Positions 50,778 through 60,627 of a stretch of 64,000 bases of DNA are shown in pieces. The notes beneath the pieces were generated by a model. That model made no database searches. It was not told the origin of the DNA and saw nothing but the letters and a program-made list of their open reading frames with translations. The position numbers and the translations under genes were made by a program. The stretch covers positions 62,001-126,000 of the forward strand of contig NZ_CABVOU010000015.1 in NCBI RefSeq assembly GCF_902500215.1. The letters run 5' to 3'. Position 1 is the first letter of the stretch; every line of letters starts with the position of its first letter. This stretch comes from Halomonas lysinitropha. GTDB taxonomy: Bacteria > Pseudomonadota > Gammaproteobacteria > Pseudomonadales > Halomonadaceae.

Positions 50778-51722
50778 ATGCCTGCTGCCCCGCGTCATTG
50801 TCTGGTCTTCTGGCTGCTGCTGGCGCCGCTCAGCGTCCTCCCTGCCCAGGCTCAGGAGGTGGCGGGAACCTTGGGTACCATGGGTTCCGATACCATGGCA
50901 GGGCTGATGCTGCGCTGGGGCGAGGCGTTGACCCGCCAGTACCCCGGTATCCGTCTGCAGCTCCAGGCCAGCGGGTCGGCCAGTGCGCCGCCGGCCCTGG
51001 TGGCGGGTACCACCCGGCTGGGGCCCATGTCGCGCCCCATGAATGAGGCCGAGCTTCAGGCTTTTATCGAGCGACACGGCTATCCGCCGCGTGAACTGGC
51101 GGTCGCCCGGGATGCACTGGTGGTCGTGGTCCATCGCCACAACCCCCTGGAGAGCCTGGAAAGGCCTGAGCTGGATGCCATCTTTTCCGATTCCCGGCGC
51201 TGCGGTGCAGGCGAAGGGGTTCACCGCTGGCAACAGCTGGGACTCGACAGACCCGCGGGGCGTATTCGTTTGCATGGCCGCAATGCGGCATCCGGTACTC
51301 ATGGGCTGTTCCGACAGCTCGGGCTCTGTGATGGTTACTTTCGTCCCGAGGTCAACGAGCATCCGGGGTCCGCTGCGGTGGTGGCAGCGGTGGCAGAGGA
51401 TCCGCGGGCCATCGGCTATGCCGGGCTCAACCACCTCACGCCAGGTGTGAAGGCCCTGGCCCTCCGAGATGCCGACGGGAAGCGCCACCTTCCTGACCCC
51501 GAAGCGGTTCAGCGCGGCGACTATGCGCTGTCCCGGAATCTCTATCTCTATCTCAACCTGCCCCCCGGTGAGTCCCTGCCGGCCGCCGAGCGTGCCTTCC
51601 TCGACATGGTACTGTCGCCGGACGGTCAGTCGATCGTCGAGGAGCTGGGGTTCGTGGCGCTTCTCGAGAGGAGACGCCTGCACCAGCGACGTGAGCTGGG
51701 GTTGGACGAGGCCGGTCGCTGA
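50778..51722 (+). CDS. PstS-like phosphate-binding periplasmic protein
   Basis: 314 residues with a Sec signal (cleavage after AQA, about residue 25), then a phosphate-binding-protein pattern TMGSDTMAGLMLRW, ASGSASAPPALVAGTTRLGPMSRPM and GRNAASGTHGLF. It precedes pstC and is likely the ligand receptor of that transporter, though it is shorter and more diverged than E. coli PstS. TGAGGA precedes the start. The Pho box follows this gene rather than preceding it. Confidence 0.82.
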   Translation: MPAAPRHCLVFWLLLAPLSVLPAQAQEVAGTLGTMGSDTMAGLMLRWGEALTRQYPGIRLQLQASGSASAPPALVAGTTRLGPMSRPMNEAELQAFIERHGYPPRELAVARDALVVVVHRHNPLESLERPELDAIFSDSRRCGAGEGVHRWQQLGLDRPAGRIRLHGRNAASGTHGLFRQLGLCDGYFRPEVNEHPGSAAVVAAVAEDPRAIGYAGLNHLTPGVKALALRDADGKRHLPDPEAVQRGDYALSRNLYLYLNLPPGESLPAAERAFLDMVLSPDGQSIVEELGFVALLERRRLHQRRELGLDEAGR

Positions 51723-51724
51723 AA

Positions 51725-51753
51725 CTGTCATCTCGTTGTCATTACACTGTCGT
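51725..51753 (+). promoter_or_regulatory. triple-repeat Pho box before pstC
   Basis: Three seven-base half-sites at 11-base spacing: CTGTCAT (51725-51731), TTGTCAT (51736-51742) and CTGTCGT (51747-51753), each separated by four bases. This is the PhoB-binding pattern. It lies three bases after the pstS-like stop and 38 bases before pstC, so pstC-pstA-pstB-phoU probably has its own PhoB-controlled promoter. Confidence 0.85.
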
Positions 51754-51791
51754 ATGGTTCCGTTAGCCCCTTGTTCCGCGCAGGTCCGGTC

Positions 51792-53015
51792 ATGACCGAC
51801 ACGTCCCCTCCACTTTTCGTTCGACGTCGCCTGCGTCAGGGGCGCGACCGACTGGCCACCGTCCTGGTCACCGCGGGCGGCATCGGGGTGATTCTGGCGC
51901 TGCTGGCCATCGGGGTCTTCCTGGTGGTCGAGGTGGTGCCGCTGTTCTGGGCCACCGGAGCGACGCAGGTGGTCAGCCCGGAGACCCTCTGGTCGCCCCT
52001 GGCGGGGGGGGATGACTCGGTCGGCCATCGCTGGGATCCGACAGCCAGCCTGGTAGAAGGCGAATCGCCCCGGGTCAGCCTGGTGCCCCTGGCCTGGGGT
52101 ACCCTGGAGGCGGCGGCCTGGGCCCTGCTGATCGCCGTGCCATTGGCCCTGGGTGCGGCCTCTCACTCGGCCTTGTTCATGTCGTCGCGCCTGCGCAGCC
52201 ACCTGAAGCCGACGCTGGAGCTGATGGAGGCCCTACCCGGGGTGGTGATCGGCTTCGTCGCCGGCCTTGTGCTCGCCCCCTGGGTGGAGCGCCATCTGGC
52301 CGATGTTCTTGCCATGTTGCTGCTGCTGGTACCCGGACTGCTGCTCGCCGGCAGCCTCTGGTCGTGCCTGCCTCCGCGCCTGCAGCAGGTGATGCCGCTG
52401 GGCTGGGCGGGCCTGTGGCTGCTGCCCTGGCTGCTGCTGATGGTGGTCGTCGCACAGGCACTCTCGCCCTGGCTCGAGGCCTGGGCGTTCGACGGTGACC
52501 TGCGCCACTGGCTGGAGGCTCGTCTGGGTCTCGACATCGCCGTTCGCAACGCCATGATCGTCGGTATGGCCATGGGCTTTGCCGTCATGCCCAGTGTCTA
52601 TGCCCTGGCCGAGGACGCCCTCTCGGGTGTGCCGCGAAGCCTCGCGGAGGGTGCCCAGGCACTGGGAGCGACTCGCTGGCAGACCCTGTGGCGGGTGGTA
52701 CTGCCGGCGGCGTCTCCCGGTATCTTCTCGGCGGTGATGATCGGTGCCGGGCGGGCCGTAGGCGAGACCATGATCGTGTTGATGGCCAGCGGCAATGCGG
52801 CCCTGATGACCTGGAACCCCCTGGATGGGCTGCGCTCTCTGGCGGCCACCATCGCCATCGAGCTGCCGGAGGCGGGCCCGGGTGGCCCGCATTATCGACT
52901 GCTGCTGCTGGCGGCCCTGCTGCTGTTCGTCTTTACCTTCCTGGTCAATACCCTGGCCGAGCTGGTACGGACTCGCTTGCGCCGACGCTACCGGCGCCTG
53001 GGGGGCGGGGCATGA
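51792..53015 (+). CDS. pstC: phosphate ABC transporter permease PstC
   Basis: Inner-membrane permease, 407 residues with about seven or eight helices. The EAA loop that docks the ATPase is LAEGAQALGATRWQTLWRVVLP, followed by AVGETMIVLMASGN. Longer than E. coli PstC (about 319) because of extra N-terminal and periplasmic segments. Start at ATG 51792; an upstream TTG (51771) lacks support. Overlaps pstA by ATGA. Confidence 0.9.
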   Translation: MTDTSPPLFVRRRLRQGRDRLATVLVTAGGIGVILALLAIGVFLVVEVVPLFWATGATQVVSPETLWSPLAGGDDSVGHRWDPTASLVEGESPRVSLVPLAWGTLEAAAWALLIAVPLALGAASHSALFMSSRLRSHLKPTLELMEALPGVVIGFVAGLVLAPWVERHLADVLAMLLLLVPGLLLAGSLWSCLPPRLQQVMPLGWAGLWLLPWLLLMVVVAQALSPWLEAWAFDGDLRHWLEARLGLDIAVRNAMIVGMAMGFAVMPSVYALAEDALSGVPRSLAEGAQALGATRWQTLWRVVLPAASPGIFSAVMIGAGRAVGETMIVLMASGNAALMTWNPLDGLRSLAATIAIELPEAGPGGPHYRLLLLAALLLFVFTFLVNTLAELVRTRLRRRYRRLGGGA

Positions 53016-54559
53016 GCTTGGAGTCCGACTCCCGGATGCGTGTGTTCCGCGGCGAAGGCCCCGGCGCCTGGCTGGCGGCCGGTAGCGTGGCGTTCTCGCT
53101 ATTGGCGCTATTGGCGCTATTGGCGCTGTTGGCGATTCGCGGCCTGGGGCACTTCTGGCCCGCCGACGTGGCCCTGGTGATGCTCGAGGATGGCCGACAA
53201 CTCGCCGGCGAGCGGGTTCAGGAGGTCCCGCTGCCGAAGGAGACGGGACGTGAACGGCTCTATCGGACCGGCAACCGCGACCTGGACGGTACCCGCTGGG
53301 ACTGGGTGGCGGTGTCGGCCATCGCAGCGGTCAGCAAGCCGCGTGATATGGTGGTGCTTGAGCGCCGCCGCTGGGGGGAGGCGATCGGTCGACTCACGGC
53401 GCTGGAGAGCGAGACAGGAGAGCGTGTCGAGGGCGAGGCCGCCTGGGCGGCCCTCGAGGCGAGGCTGGCCGAGCTGACGTCTCTGCGCCAGGCCCTCGAC
53501 ACCCTGCGCGACGAGGTCATCCTCCCGCGTGTCCGGGCCCTCGAGGCGGGGGGCGACGTGGGTCGCGAACTGGCCATCGCCAATGCCCGGCTGCGCGAGT
53601 TGCAGGCGGCCATGGAAGGCGGCCAGCTGACCCTCACGACCGCCGACGGCGAGCGGTTGACGGTGCCGCTGGAGCAGGTAGTGCGGGCGCGGCGTCCTAA
53701 CGCCATGTCGCCGCTCGACAAGATCATCGCCTGGGGAGAGGGTGTCTGGCGCTTCCTCTCGGAGGGGCCGCGGGCGGCCAATACCGCCGGCGGCGTCTGG
53801 CCGGCGATCTTCGGCACCGTGCTGATGGTGATGCTGATGTCGATCCTGGTGACCCCCTTCGGGGTGCTCGCGGCCATCTACCTCAACGAGGTGGCCCACC
53901 AGGGTCGACTGACGCGGCTGGTAAGAATTGCCGTGCGCAACCTCGCCGGGGTGCCGTCTATCGTCTATGGCGTCTTCGGCCTGGGCGTCTTTGTCTATGG
54001 CATCGGCGGCACCCTGGACGAGTGGTTCTTCGACGCGGCCCTGCCCTCGCCGACTTTCGGCACCGGGGGACTGCTGTGGGCCTCCCTGACTCTGGCCCTG
54101 CTGACCCTGCCGGTGGTGATCGTGGCCACCGAGGAGGGGCTGGCAAGGATTCCCGACCAGCAGCGGGAGGGGGCGCTGGCACTGGGCGCCACCCGGCTGG
54201 AGATGCTCACCCGGGTCGTGTTGCCCATGGCCACGCCAGCGATGCTCACCGGGGTGATCCTGGCCGTGGCCCGTGCCGCCGGAGAAGTGGCGCCCCTGAT
54301 GCTGGTGGGTGTAGCCAAGCTGGCCCCCCAGGTGCCGGTGGACGGTGACTTCCCCTTTCTGCATCTTGACAGGAAGTTCATGCACCTGGGGTATCATGTC
54401 TTTGACGCGGCCTTGCACGGTGGCGATGTCCAGGCGGCGATGCCGCTGGTCTATGCCACGGCGCTGCTGCTGGTGCTGGTGATCCTGGTGCTTAACCTGA
54501 CTGCAATATTTCTGCGTCATCATCTCAGTACGCGTCACGGGGTGCTCGGCCGTCGATGA
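53012..54559 (+). CDS. pstA: phosphate ABC transporter permease PstA
   Basis: 515 residues. Helix 1 (about 25-47) is followed by a long soluble insert (about 50-240, with acidic and helix-forming stretches), then the conserved permease core with [18 protein letters not shown] and [16 protein letters not shown]. The size matches the enlarged PstA of Pseudomonas rather than the 296-residue E. coli form. A nine-base tandem repeat (53100-53126) encodes Leu-Ala-Leu units in helix 1. Confidence 0.9.
   Translation: MSLESDSRMRVFRGEGPGAWLAAGSVAFSLLALLALLALLAIRGLGHFWPADVALVMLEDGRQLAGERVQEVPLPKETGRERLYRTGNRDLDGTRWDWVAVSAIAAVSKPRDMVVLERRRWGEAIGRLTALESETGERVEGEAAWAALEARLAELTSLRQALDTLRDEVILPRVRALEAGGDVGRELAIANARLRELQAAMEGGQLTLTTADGERLTVPLEQVVRARRPNAMSPLDKIIAWGEGVWRFLSEGPRAANTAGGVWPAIFGTVLMVMLMSILVTPFGVLAAIYLNEVAHQGRLTRLVRIAVRNLAGVPSIVYGVFGLGVFVYGIGGTLDEWFFDAALPSPTFGTGGLLWASLTLALLTLPVVIVATEEGLARIPDQQREGALALGATRLEMLTRVVLPMATPAMLTGVILAVARAAGEVAPLMLVGVAKLAPQVPVDGDFPFLHLDRKFMHLGYHVFDAALHGGDVQAAMPLVYATALLLVLVILVLNLTAIFLRHHLSTRHGVLGRR
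53100..53135 (+). repeat. nine-nucleotide tandem repeat in pstA
   Basis: TATTGGCGC three times in a row (53100-53126) plus one altered copy (53127-53135). Units are in frame and add Leu-Ala-Leu to the first membrane helix. Slippage by whole units would change helix length by three residues without a frameshift. Confidence 0.85.
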
Positions 54560-54591
54560 GCCCTGCACCGTTGCGCCACCCGGGAGCCTCG

Positions 54592-55410
54592 ATGTCATTC
54601 GCCCATGACCTGCGTCCGTCGCCCGCCCCGGCGGCGGTCATCGACTTTTCTCCTGAAGCCAGCAGCCTGGCCATTCGGGAGCTGAGTCTCGCCTATGGGG
54701 GCAAGCCGGCGCTGCGCAACCTGACGCTGCGCATACCGCGTCACCGGGTGACGGCTTTTATCGGGCCTTCCGGCTGTGGCAAGTCGACCCTGCTCCGCGT
54801 TCTCAACCGCCTTCATGATCTCAATGACGAGGTAGTTCGCGAGGGGGAGGTGCTGCTAGAGGGCCAGGATATCCATGCGCCGGGCGTGGCGGTGTCGGAA
54901 CTGCGTCGACGAGTGGGAATGGTGTTCCAGGCGCCCAACCCCTTCCCCATGTCGATCCATGACAACGTGGCCTTCGGCCTGCGCCTCCAGGGGGGACTGA
55001 GCAAGCGCAAGCGCGACGACATCATCGAGTGGGCGCTGCGCTCGGCGGCGCTGTGGGATGAAGTGAAGGACCGTCTGCGCGCCTCGGCCTGGTCGCTCTC
55101 CGGGGGCCAGCAGCAGCGCCTGGTGATCGCCCGCACCCTGGCGGTGAGTCCCGAGGTGCTGCTGCTCGACGAACCGGCCTCCGCCCTGGACCCCATCTCC
55201 ACGCTGAAGATCGAGGAACTGATCTGCAACCTGAAGTCGCACCTGACCCTGGTGCTGGTCACCCACAATATGCAACAGGCGGCGCGAGTCTCCGACTATA
55301 CCGCCTTCCTGCAGGACGGTGAGCTGGTGGAATATGGCCCCACCGATACCCTCTTCACCAACCCGCGCCTGCGACGAACCGAGAACTACATCACCGGGCG
55401 CATGGCCTGA
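54592..55410 (+). CDS. pstB: phosphate ABC transporter ATPase PstB
   Basis: ABC ATPase with Walker [11 protein letters not shown]-loop region [12 protein letters not shown], signature SLSGGQQQR, Walker [13 protein letters not shown] and the switch VTHNMQQA. I use ATG 54592 (272 residues) because GGGAG lies five bases upstream. An ATG at 54556 overlaps the pstA stop and would add 12 residues. Confidence 0.93.
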   Translation: MSFAHDLRPSPAPAAVIDFSPEASSLAIRELSLAYGGKPALRNLTLRIPRHRVTAFIGPSGCGKSTLLRVLNRLHDLNDEVVREGEVLLEGQDIHAPGVAVSELRRRVGMVFQAPNPFPMSIHDNVAFGLRLQGGLSKRKRDDIIEWALRSAALWDEVKDRLRASAWSLSGGQQQRLVIARTLAVSPEVLLLDEPASALDPISTLKIEELICNLKSHLTLVLVTHNMQQAARVSDYTAFLQDGELVEYGPTDTLFTNPRLRRTENYITGRMA

Positions 55411-55434
55411 TGGTCTGCCCCAAGGAGAGGTCCC

Positions 55435-56163
55435 ATGGACATTACCAGCGATATCCACAGCCAGCATATCTCGCGGCAGTTCAACCAGGAGCTCGACGAG
55501 CTCAAGACCCACTTGATGGCCATGGGGGGCCTGGTCGAGAAGCAGGTCCAGGACGCCGTAGGTGCCCTGCTCGACCATGACTCCTCGCTGGCCGAGCGGG
55601 TGGTTGCCAATGACCGTGCGGTCAACGACATGCAGATCAAGATCGATGAGGAGTGCACCCAGGTGCTGGCGCGTCGCCAGCCCACCGCCTCCGATCTGCG
55701 CCTGGTTCTGGCAGTGATTCGCGCCGCGTCCGACCTGGAACGTATCGGCGACGAGGCGAGCAAGATCGCCCGCAATGCCATCGATCTGATCGAGGCGGAC
55801 AACGGCAATCGCGGCTTCGTCGAAGTGCGCATGATCAGCGAGCATGTGCGTCGCATGGTACGCGATGCCCTGACCTCCTTCGCCCGCCTGGATACCGAGC
55901 TGGCGCTCAAGCTGGTCCACGAGGACGACGAGGTCGACAACGAGTACCGCAGCGCCATGCGCTCGCTGATGACCTTCATGATGGAGGATGCCCGCTCGAT
56001 CTCCTCGGTCCTCAGCGTGATGTGGATCCTGCGTGCCCTCGAGCGTATCGGTGACCACGCCAACAACCTGGCCGAGTACGTCGTCTATCTGGTCAAGGGG
56101 CTCGATATCCGCCATACCGACCCTGAGGACCTCGACAAGGATATGCTCGAGGGCAAGAGTTGA
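55435..56163 (+). CDS. phoU: phosphate-signalling protein PhoU
   Basis: Helical-bundle protein that links the Pst transporter to PhoR and keeps the Pho regulon off when phosphate is ample. 242 residues with two PhoU repeats bearing acidic metal-binding signatures (ERIGDEASKIARNAI and ERIGDHANNLAEYVV). Ends the pst operon. Confidence 0.95.
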   Translation: MDITSDIHSQHISRQFNQELDELKTHLMAMGGLVEKQVQDAVGALLDHDSSLAERVVANDRAVNDMQIKIDEECTQVLARRQPTASDLRLVLAVIRAASDLERIGDEASKIARNAIDLIEADNGNRGFVEVRMISEHVRRMVRDALTSFARLDTELALKLVHEDDEVDNEYRSAMRSLMTFMMEDARSISSVLSVMWILRALERIGDHANNLAEYVVYLVKGLDIRHTDPEDLDKDMLEGKS

Positions 56164-56192
56164 CCGCGACCATCGTTTGACCCTCAATGACG

Positions 56193-56222
56193 CAGGCCGC
56201 TGCCCTGTCGGGCGGCGGCCTG
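56193..56222 (+). terminator. hairpin after phoU
   Basis: Thirteen-base arms starting CAGGCCGC with a four-base loop and one G-U pair, 30 bases after the phoU stop. No U-run, so it may attenuate rather than end transcription into cysZ. Confidence 0.5.
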
Positions 56223-56246
56223 CTGTGTGACATGAGGAGATGACGG

Positions 56247-56999
56247 ATGCTCGATGCCTTCACGGCGCTGACCCGCGGAACCCGCCTGGTCTACTCCCGC
56301 GGCCTGCGGCGCTTCGTGTTCCTGCCGATAGTCGTCAACCTGCTGGTCTACGCTGCCATGCTCTGGTACGTGCTGGGCCACTTCGGCGGCTGGCTGGACG
56401 GCTGGATGGCCATGGTGCCCGCCTGGCTGGACTGGCTCTCCTGGCTGATATGGCCGCTCTTCGTGCTCAGCCTGGTGCTGATCGTTTTCTTCACCTTCAC
56501 CCTGGTGACCCATCTCGTCGCCGCGCCCTTCTACGGCTTCCTGGCCGCCCGGGTGGAGCAGGAGGCGACCAGTCGGCCGCCGCTGGACGACCGTGGTCTG
56601 GTGAAAACCGCCGTGGATGCCCTGGGACGTGAACTCGTCAAGCTGGCCTACATCCTGCCGCGAATGGCTCTGCTCCTCGTGCTCAGCTGGATCCCGGTGG
56701 TCAACCTGGTAGCGCCCCTGCTATGGGCGGCCTTCTCGGCCTGGATCATGGCGATCACCTACCTCGACTACCCCATGGACAACAACAAGGTCAGCTTCGC
56801 CGACATGCGGCGCCGGCTGAAGGCTCGCTGGTGGCCCACCCTCACCTATGGCGGCTGGGTGACCCTGATCACCTGGATCCCCCTGGCCAACCTCTTCCTG
56901 CTGCCCGGTGCCGTGGCCGCCGCGGTGCTGATGTGGGAGCGTCACTACCGCGGCGTCGAGTCCGACACGGCACCGGGCCGCCCTCCTCAGGCAGGTTGA
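56247..56999 (+). CDS. cysZ: CysZ-like sulfate transporter
   Basis: Inner-membrane protein of the CysZ/EI24 family that moves sulfate for cysteine synthesis. 250 residues with about four long helical segments, the family pattern THLVAAPFYGFLAARVE, LPRMALLLVLSWIPVVN and YLDYPMDNNKVSF. AGGAGA precedes the start. Ends overlapping the 3' end of the convergent phoR by 13 bases. Confidence 0.88.
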   Translation: MLDAFTALTRGTRLVYSRGLRRFVFLPIVVNLLVYAAMLWYVLGHFGGWLDGWMAMVPAWLDWLSWLIWPLFVLSLVLIVFFTFTLVTHLVAAPFYGFLAARVEQEATSRPPLDDRGLVKTAVDALGRELVKLAYILPRMALLLVLSWIPVVNLVAPLLWAAFSAWIMAITYLDYPMDNNKVSFADMRRRLKARWWPTLTYGGWVTLITWIPLANLFLLPGAVAAAVLMWERHYRGVESDTAPGRPPQAG

Positions 57000-58300
57000 A
57001 CGTTGTCGGTCGTGTGGCGCAGGCGCTCGGCAGGGAACAGGCAGCGGAAGGTGGCACCGCGCCCGGGCCGGGAGTCGATCTCCAGGCGGGCGTCGTGGCG
57101 CAGCAGCACGTGCTTGACGATGGCCAGCCCCAGGCCGGTGCCGCCGGTGGCGGTGCTGCGGCCCTTGTCGACCCGATAGAAGCGCTCGGTGAGGCGCGGC
57201 AGGTGCACCGGGTCGATACCCTCGCCGTCGTCCTCCACCTCCAGGCAGGCGCCTTCGCCGTGGGGGCGCCAGCGCAGCACGATATGGCGTCCCTCCCCGG
57301 CATAACGCACGGCATTGAAGGCCAGGTTGGAGAGAGTGCTGCGTATCTCCTGTTCGCTGCCGAACAGAGCGCGAGACTCCTCGACTTCCACCCTGATCGA
57401 CTGGCGACCCTCCGAGAGCGCCACGGCGTCATTCTGAACGGATTCGAGCAGCTCGCCCATCGCCAGGGGGGCATCATCGCGCCCGCCCTGGTCGATCTCC
57501 AATCGTGACAGCAGAAGCAGATCGTTGACCAGATTCTGCATCCGGTCGGTCTGGGCCTTCATCTGTGACAGGCCGCGGCCCATCCTGGGTGGCAACTGGC
57601 CGGCCATGTCCGTATAGGTCTCCAGGTAGCCGGCCAACACGGTCAGCGGGGTCCTCAGCTCATGAGAGACGTTGGCCACGAAGTCGCGGCGCATCTGTTC
57701 CAGGCGGTGCAGTCGGGTGATGTCGCGGGCCATCACCAGGCGCTCGTCGTCACCGTAGAGGGTGATCTGGAACTGCAGGATCAGTGACTCATCGATGGGC
57801 GAGGGCAGGGTCAGCGGCTCGCGATAGTCGCGGCCATGAAAATAGTCGACGAAGCGCGGGTCACGCAGCAGGTTGGTGATGTGCTGGCCGCGATCGAGCT
57901 GGGGCTTGAGGCCCAGCATGCGTTCCGCAGCGCTGTTCCACCACTCCAGGTCGCCGTGGCGGTCGAGCATCACCACGCTGTCGCGCATCGCCTCGGAGGA
58001 CTCCTGAATGCGCTGCAGGGTGGCCCTTAACCGCTGCTGGGTGAGGCGCTGGCGTTTCTGGTAGCGATAGAGACGGTCGAACAGCTCGCCCCACAGGCCG
58101 CTGGCGGCGGGGGGCTCCTCCTGAGGCCGCAGGGTGAGCCACTGATGCAGGGCATGGAGCTGACGCAGGTGAAAGGCCAGGCAGAACAGCAGGCCGGCGG
58201 CGATGCCGATCGGAATGGCAGAGAAGGGCCAGCCGACCAGGGCCCCGGCGGCGACCAGAGTCGCCAGGCGCCCGAATTCACGTCGCCAGAGCCGCCCCAC
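56987..58300 (-). CDS. phoR: phosphate regulon sensor kinase PhoR
   Basis: Sensor histidine kinase for phosphate starvation, controlled through PhoU. 437 residues: one or two N-terminal membrane helices, a PAS domain (about 95-195), DHp domain with phospho-His213 in ANVSHELRTPL, and ATPase motifs NAVRYA, DDGEGID and GGTGLGLAIV. I choose GTG at 58300 (AAGGG five bases upstream), which also puts the histidine at the E. coli number. An in-frame GTG at 58336 would overlap phoB. Confidence 0.93.
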   Translation of the reverse strand: MGRLWRREFGRLATLVAAGALVGWPFSAIPIGIAAGLLFCLAFHLRQLHALHQWLTLRPQEEPPAASGLWGELFDRLYRYQKRQRLTQQRLRATLQRIQESSEAMRDSVVMLDRHGDLEWWNSAAERMLGLKPQLDRGQHITNLLRDPRFVDYFHGRDYREPLTLPSPIDESLILQFQITLYGDDERLVMARDITRLHRLEQMRRDFVANVSHELRTPLTVLAGYLETYTDMAGQLPPRMGRGLSQMKAQTDRMQNLVNDLLLLSRLEIDQGGRDDAPLAMGELLESVQNDAVALSEGRQSIRVEVEESRALFGSEQEIRSTLSNLAFNAVRYAGEGRHIVLRWRPHGEGACLEVEDDGEGIDPVHLPRLTERFYRVDKGRSTATGGTGLGLAIVKHVLLRHDARLEIDSRPGRGATFRCLFPAERLRHTTDNVQPA

Positions 58301-58301
58301 G

Positions 58302-58991
58302 TCAGCCCTTGGCGGAGAACCGGTAGCCGGTGCCACGCACGGTCTGGATCAGCTGGTGGTGGGGTTCGCCCAGCGCCTTGCGCAGGCGGCGGATATGCAC
58401 ATCCACGGTACGCTCCTCGACATAGACATTGCCGCCCCACACCTGGTCGAGCAGCTGACCCCGGGTATAGGCCCGTTCCTGGTGAGTCATGAAGAACTGC
58501 AGCAGGCGGTACTCGGTGGGCCCCATTTCCAGCGACCGGCCGTCGATGGTGACCCGGTGGCTGACCGGGTCAAGCAGTAGCCCGCCAACCTCCACCGGAT
58601 CCTCGACCCCCCGCGGCGTGGTACGCCGCAGCACCGCCTTGAGGCGCGCCACCAGCTCCCGCGGCGAGAAGGGCTTGGTGATGTAGTCGTCGGCTCCGGC
58701 CTCGAGCCCCAGGATCTTGTTGTCCTCCTCGCCCTTGGCGGTGAGCATGATGATCGGCAACTCGGCGGTGGCCTCCTCGCGCTTCAGTCTTCGCGCCAGC
58801 TCGATGCCGCTGGTGCCGGGCATCATCCAGTCGAGCAGCACCAGGTCGGGCTGGTGGTCGACCACCATGGCGTGAGCATCCTGGGCATTGTCCGCCTCGA
58901 GGACGCCATAGTCGGCCATCTCCAGCGCCACCGCGATCATCTCGCGGATCGGCGCTTCATCATCGACGATCAGTACGGTCTTGGCGGTCAT
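58302..58991 (-). CDS. phoB: phosphate regulon response regulator PhoB
   Basis: OmpR/PhoB-type regulator, 229 residues. Receiver domain with phosphoacceptor Asp54 in LLDWMMPG, acidic pair DD10-11, Thr and Lys in LTAKGEED and ITKPFS, and a C-terminal winged-helix DNA-binding domain ([29 protein letters not shown]). Directly upstream of phoR. Confidence 0.97.
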   Translation of the reverse strand: MTAKTVLIVDDEAPIREMIAVALEMADYGVLEADNAQDAHAMVVDHQPDLVLLDWMMPGTSGIELARRLKREEATAELPIIMLTAKGEEDNKILGLEAGADDYITKPFSPRELVARLKAVLRRTTPRGVEDPVEVGGLLLDPVSHRVTIDGRSLEMGPTEYRLLQFFMTHQERAYTRGQLLDQVWGGNVYVEERTVDVHIRRLRKALGEPHHQLIQTVRGTGYRFSAKG

Positions 58992-59009
58992 CCCGGAGCC
59001 TCGTGGTCA

Positions 59010-59060
59010 ATGACAGATCGATGACGATGACAGCACATCAACATGACGATAGCGTGACAG
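59010..59060 (-). promoter_or_regulatory. extended Pho box before phoB
   Basis: On the plus strand the half-sites ATGACAG (59010), ATGACGA (59021), a weak AGCACAT (59032), ATGACGA (59043) and GTGACAG (59054) follow at exact 11-base steps. Read on the minus strand these are CTGTCAC/TCGTCAT/CTGTCAT-like. It lies 18 bases upstream of phoB, indicating PhoB autoregulation. Confidence 0.85.
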
Positions 59061-59078
59061 GCCCGAGCTGTCGCGCGC

Positions 59079-59975
59079 TCAGCCGCCATTTCCTACCGGC
59101 CACAGGGAGAGTGCGATGCCGGCGAAGACCAGCAGGCCCGACCAGTGGTTGTTGAGGAAGGCCTGGAAGCAGCGGTCGCGGTCGCGTTCGCGAATCAGGA
59201 GCTGCTGATGCACGAAGGTCGCCGCCATGGCGGCTAGCCCCAGCCAGAAAAAGCCGCCCAGGGCGAGCAGCGATCCGGCCCAAGCCAGAAGCGCCAGGGT
59301 CAGGCCCTGCAGCAGGCCGATCATCAGCCGGTCGGCATGGCCGAACAGCACGGCAGTGGACTTGATGCCGATCTTCAGGTCGTCCTCGCGGTCGACCATG
59401 GCGTACTCGGTGTCATAGGCCACCGTCCAGGCCACGTTGGCGGCGAAGAGCAGCCAGGCGACCGGCGGCAGCGTGCCCAGCACGGCGCCGAAGGCCATGG
59501 GAATCGCCCAGGAGAAGGCCGCGCCGAGGAACGCCTGGGGCAGGTGGGTGTAGCGCTTCATGAAGGGGTAGATGAAGGCCAGGACCACCCCCACCACCGA
59601 GAGCATCACCGTGAAGAGGTTGGTGAACCAGACCAGCACGAAGGCGGCCAGCACCAGTATCAGGAACAGCGCCTGGGCCTCTCCCTCGCTGATCCGGCCG
59701 GTCGCCAGCGGGCGATTCCGGGTGCGCTTGACGTGGCCGTCGAAGTGGCGGTCGGCGTAGTCGTTGACCACGCAGCCGGCGGCGCGCATCAGGTAGACGC
59801 CGGCGACGAAGATCAGCAACACCTGGCGGCCGGGAATGCCCTCGGCGGCGACCCACAGGGCCCAGAGGGTGGGCCACATCAACAGCCAGGTGCCGATAGG
59901 ACGGTCGAGGCGGGTCAGGTGCAGGAAGTCGGGCACCCGGGCCAGGCCCCTGGGGTGCATCAGGGATCGATCCAT
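59079..59975 (-). CDS. ubiA: 4-hydroxybenzoate octaprenyltransferase
   Basis: Membrane prenyltransferase joining 4-hydroxybenzoate to a polyprenyl chain in ubiquinone synthesis. 298 residues, about nine helices, with the two aspartate-rich motifs [21 protein letters not shown] and [12 protein letters not shown]. Start at 59975. Co-directional with ubiC. Confidence 0.95.
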   Translation of the reverse strand: MDRSLMHPRGLARVPDFLHLTRLDRPIGTWLLMWPTLWALWVAAEGIPGRQVLLIFVAGVYLMRAAGCVVNDYADRHFDGHVKRTRNRPLATGRISEGEAQALFLILVLAAFVLVWFTNLFTVMLSVVGVVLAFIYPFMKRYTHLPQAFLGAAFSWAIPMAFGAVLGTLPPVAWLLFAANVAWTVAYDTEYAMVDREDDLKIGIKSTAVLFGHADRLMIGLLQGLTLALLAWAGSLLALGGFFWLGLAAMAATFVHQQLLIRERDRDRCFQAFLNNHWSGLLVFAGIALSLWPVGNGG

Positions 59976-60012
59976 CTCATCCTCATGATATCCAGTTTGG
60001 CTGCACGGGAGC

Positions 60013-60552
60013 CTAGCGCGAAGGCAGCCCGAGGTCACCCGCCATGCGGTCGAGGAAGAATTCCTGGACCAGTACGGCGAAGCGCCGGTGGCGGAACAGC
60101 GAACGCCGTGCCCAGGGCCCCGAGTCGGTGTGGAAAGGGGCCGAGTCGGCGCTGACCTCGAGCGGGCCGCGTTCCAGATCAGGTTGACGGAACAGCCAGC
60201 TGCCCAGCGAGCGCTCGCCCAAGCGGTCGAGGCGTTGGCCATGCAGACCGTCCAGGGGTACCACCGAGCGGGCCACTACCCAGGGACGCTCGTCCAGGCA
60301 CAGCGCCACTTCGCGTAGCCAGGCATGATGGGCAAGGGGCAGCCCTAAGGCCAACGTCTCGTCACGACGCGGCCGACCGAGGCGCTGGTTCAGCAGGCGG
60401 ACCCGGAAATGCCGGTGGCCGCCGGCACTGATCAGCCGGGCAGTGAGCGAGTCCCGTGAGGCGACCCACTGCCACCACTCGGGGCTCATGGCAGGACGTG
60501 CCGCCGCCAGGGGGCGCCAGCGGGGATCGCTTCCCGGGCCACTGCTCACCAT
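60013..60552 (-). CDS. ubiC: chorismate lyase UbiC
   Basis: Splits chorismate to 4-hydroxybenzoate and pyruvate, the first committed step of ubiquinone synthesis. 179 residues; the family pattern is weakly conserved but shows DSLTARL near the N-terminus, [10 protein letters not shown] and LGSWLFR. Start chosen at 60552 with GGAG four bases upstream; an ATG at 60564 has no ribosome-binding site. Sits before ubiA, supporting the call. Confidence 0.87.
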   Translation of the reverse strand: MVSSGPGSDPRWRPLAAARPAMSPEWWQWVASRDSLTARLISAGGHRHFRVRLLNQRLGRPRRDETLALGLPLAHHAWLREVALCLDERPWVVARSVVPLDGLHGQRLDRLGERSLGSWLFRQPDLERGPLEVSADSAPFHTDSGPWARRSLFRHRRFAVLVQEFFLDRMAGDLGLPSR

Positions 60553-60627
60553 CTCTCTCCGCATCGATTTCGGGGGTGGCTAGTGTACCATGCTGCCCCA
60601 TCACTCTTACCCCGATCGATGAGGCCT

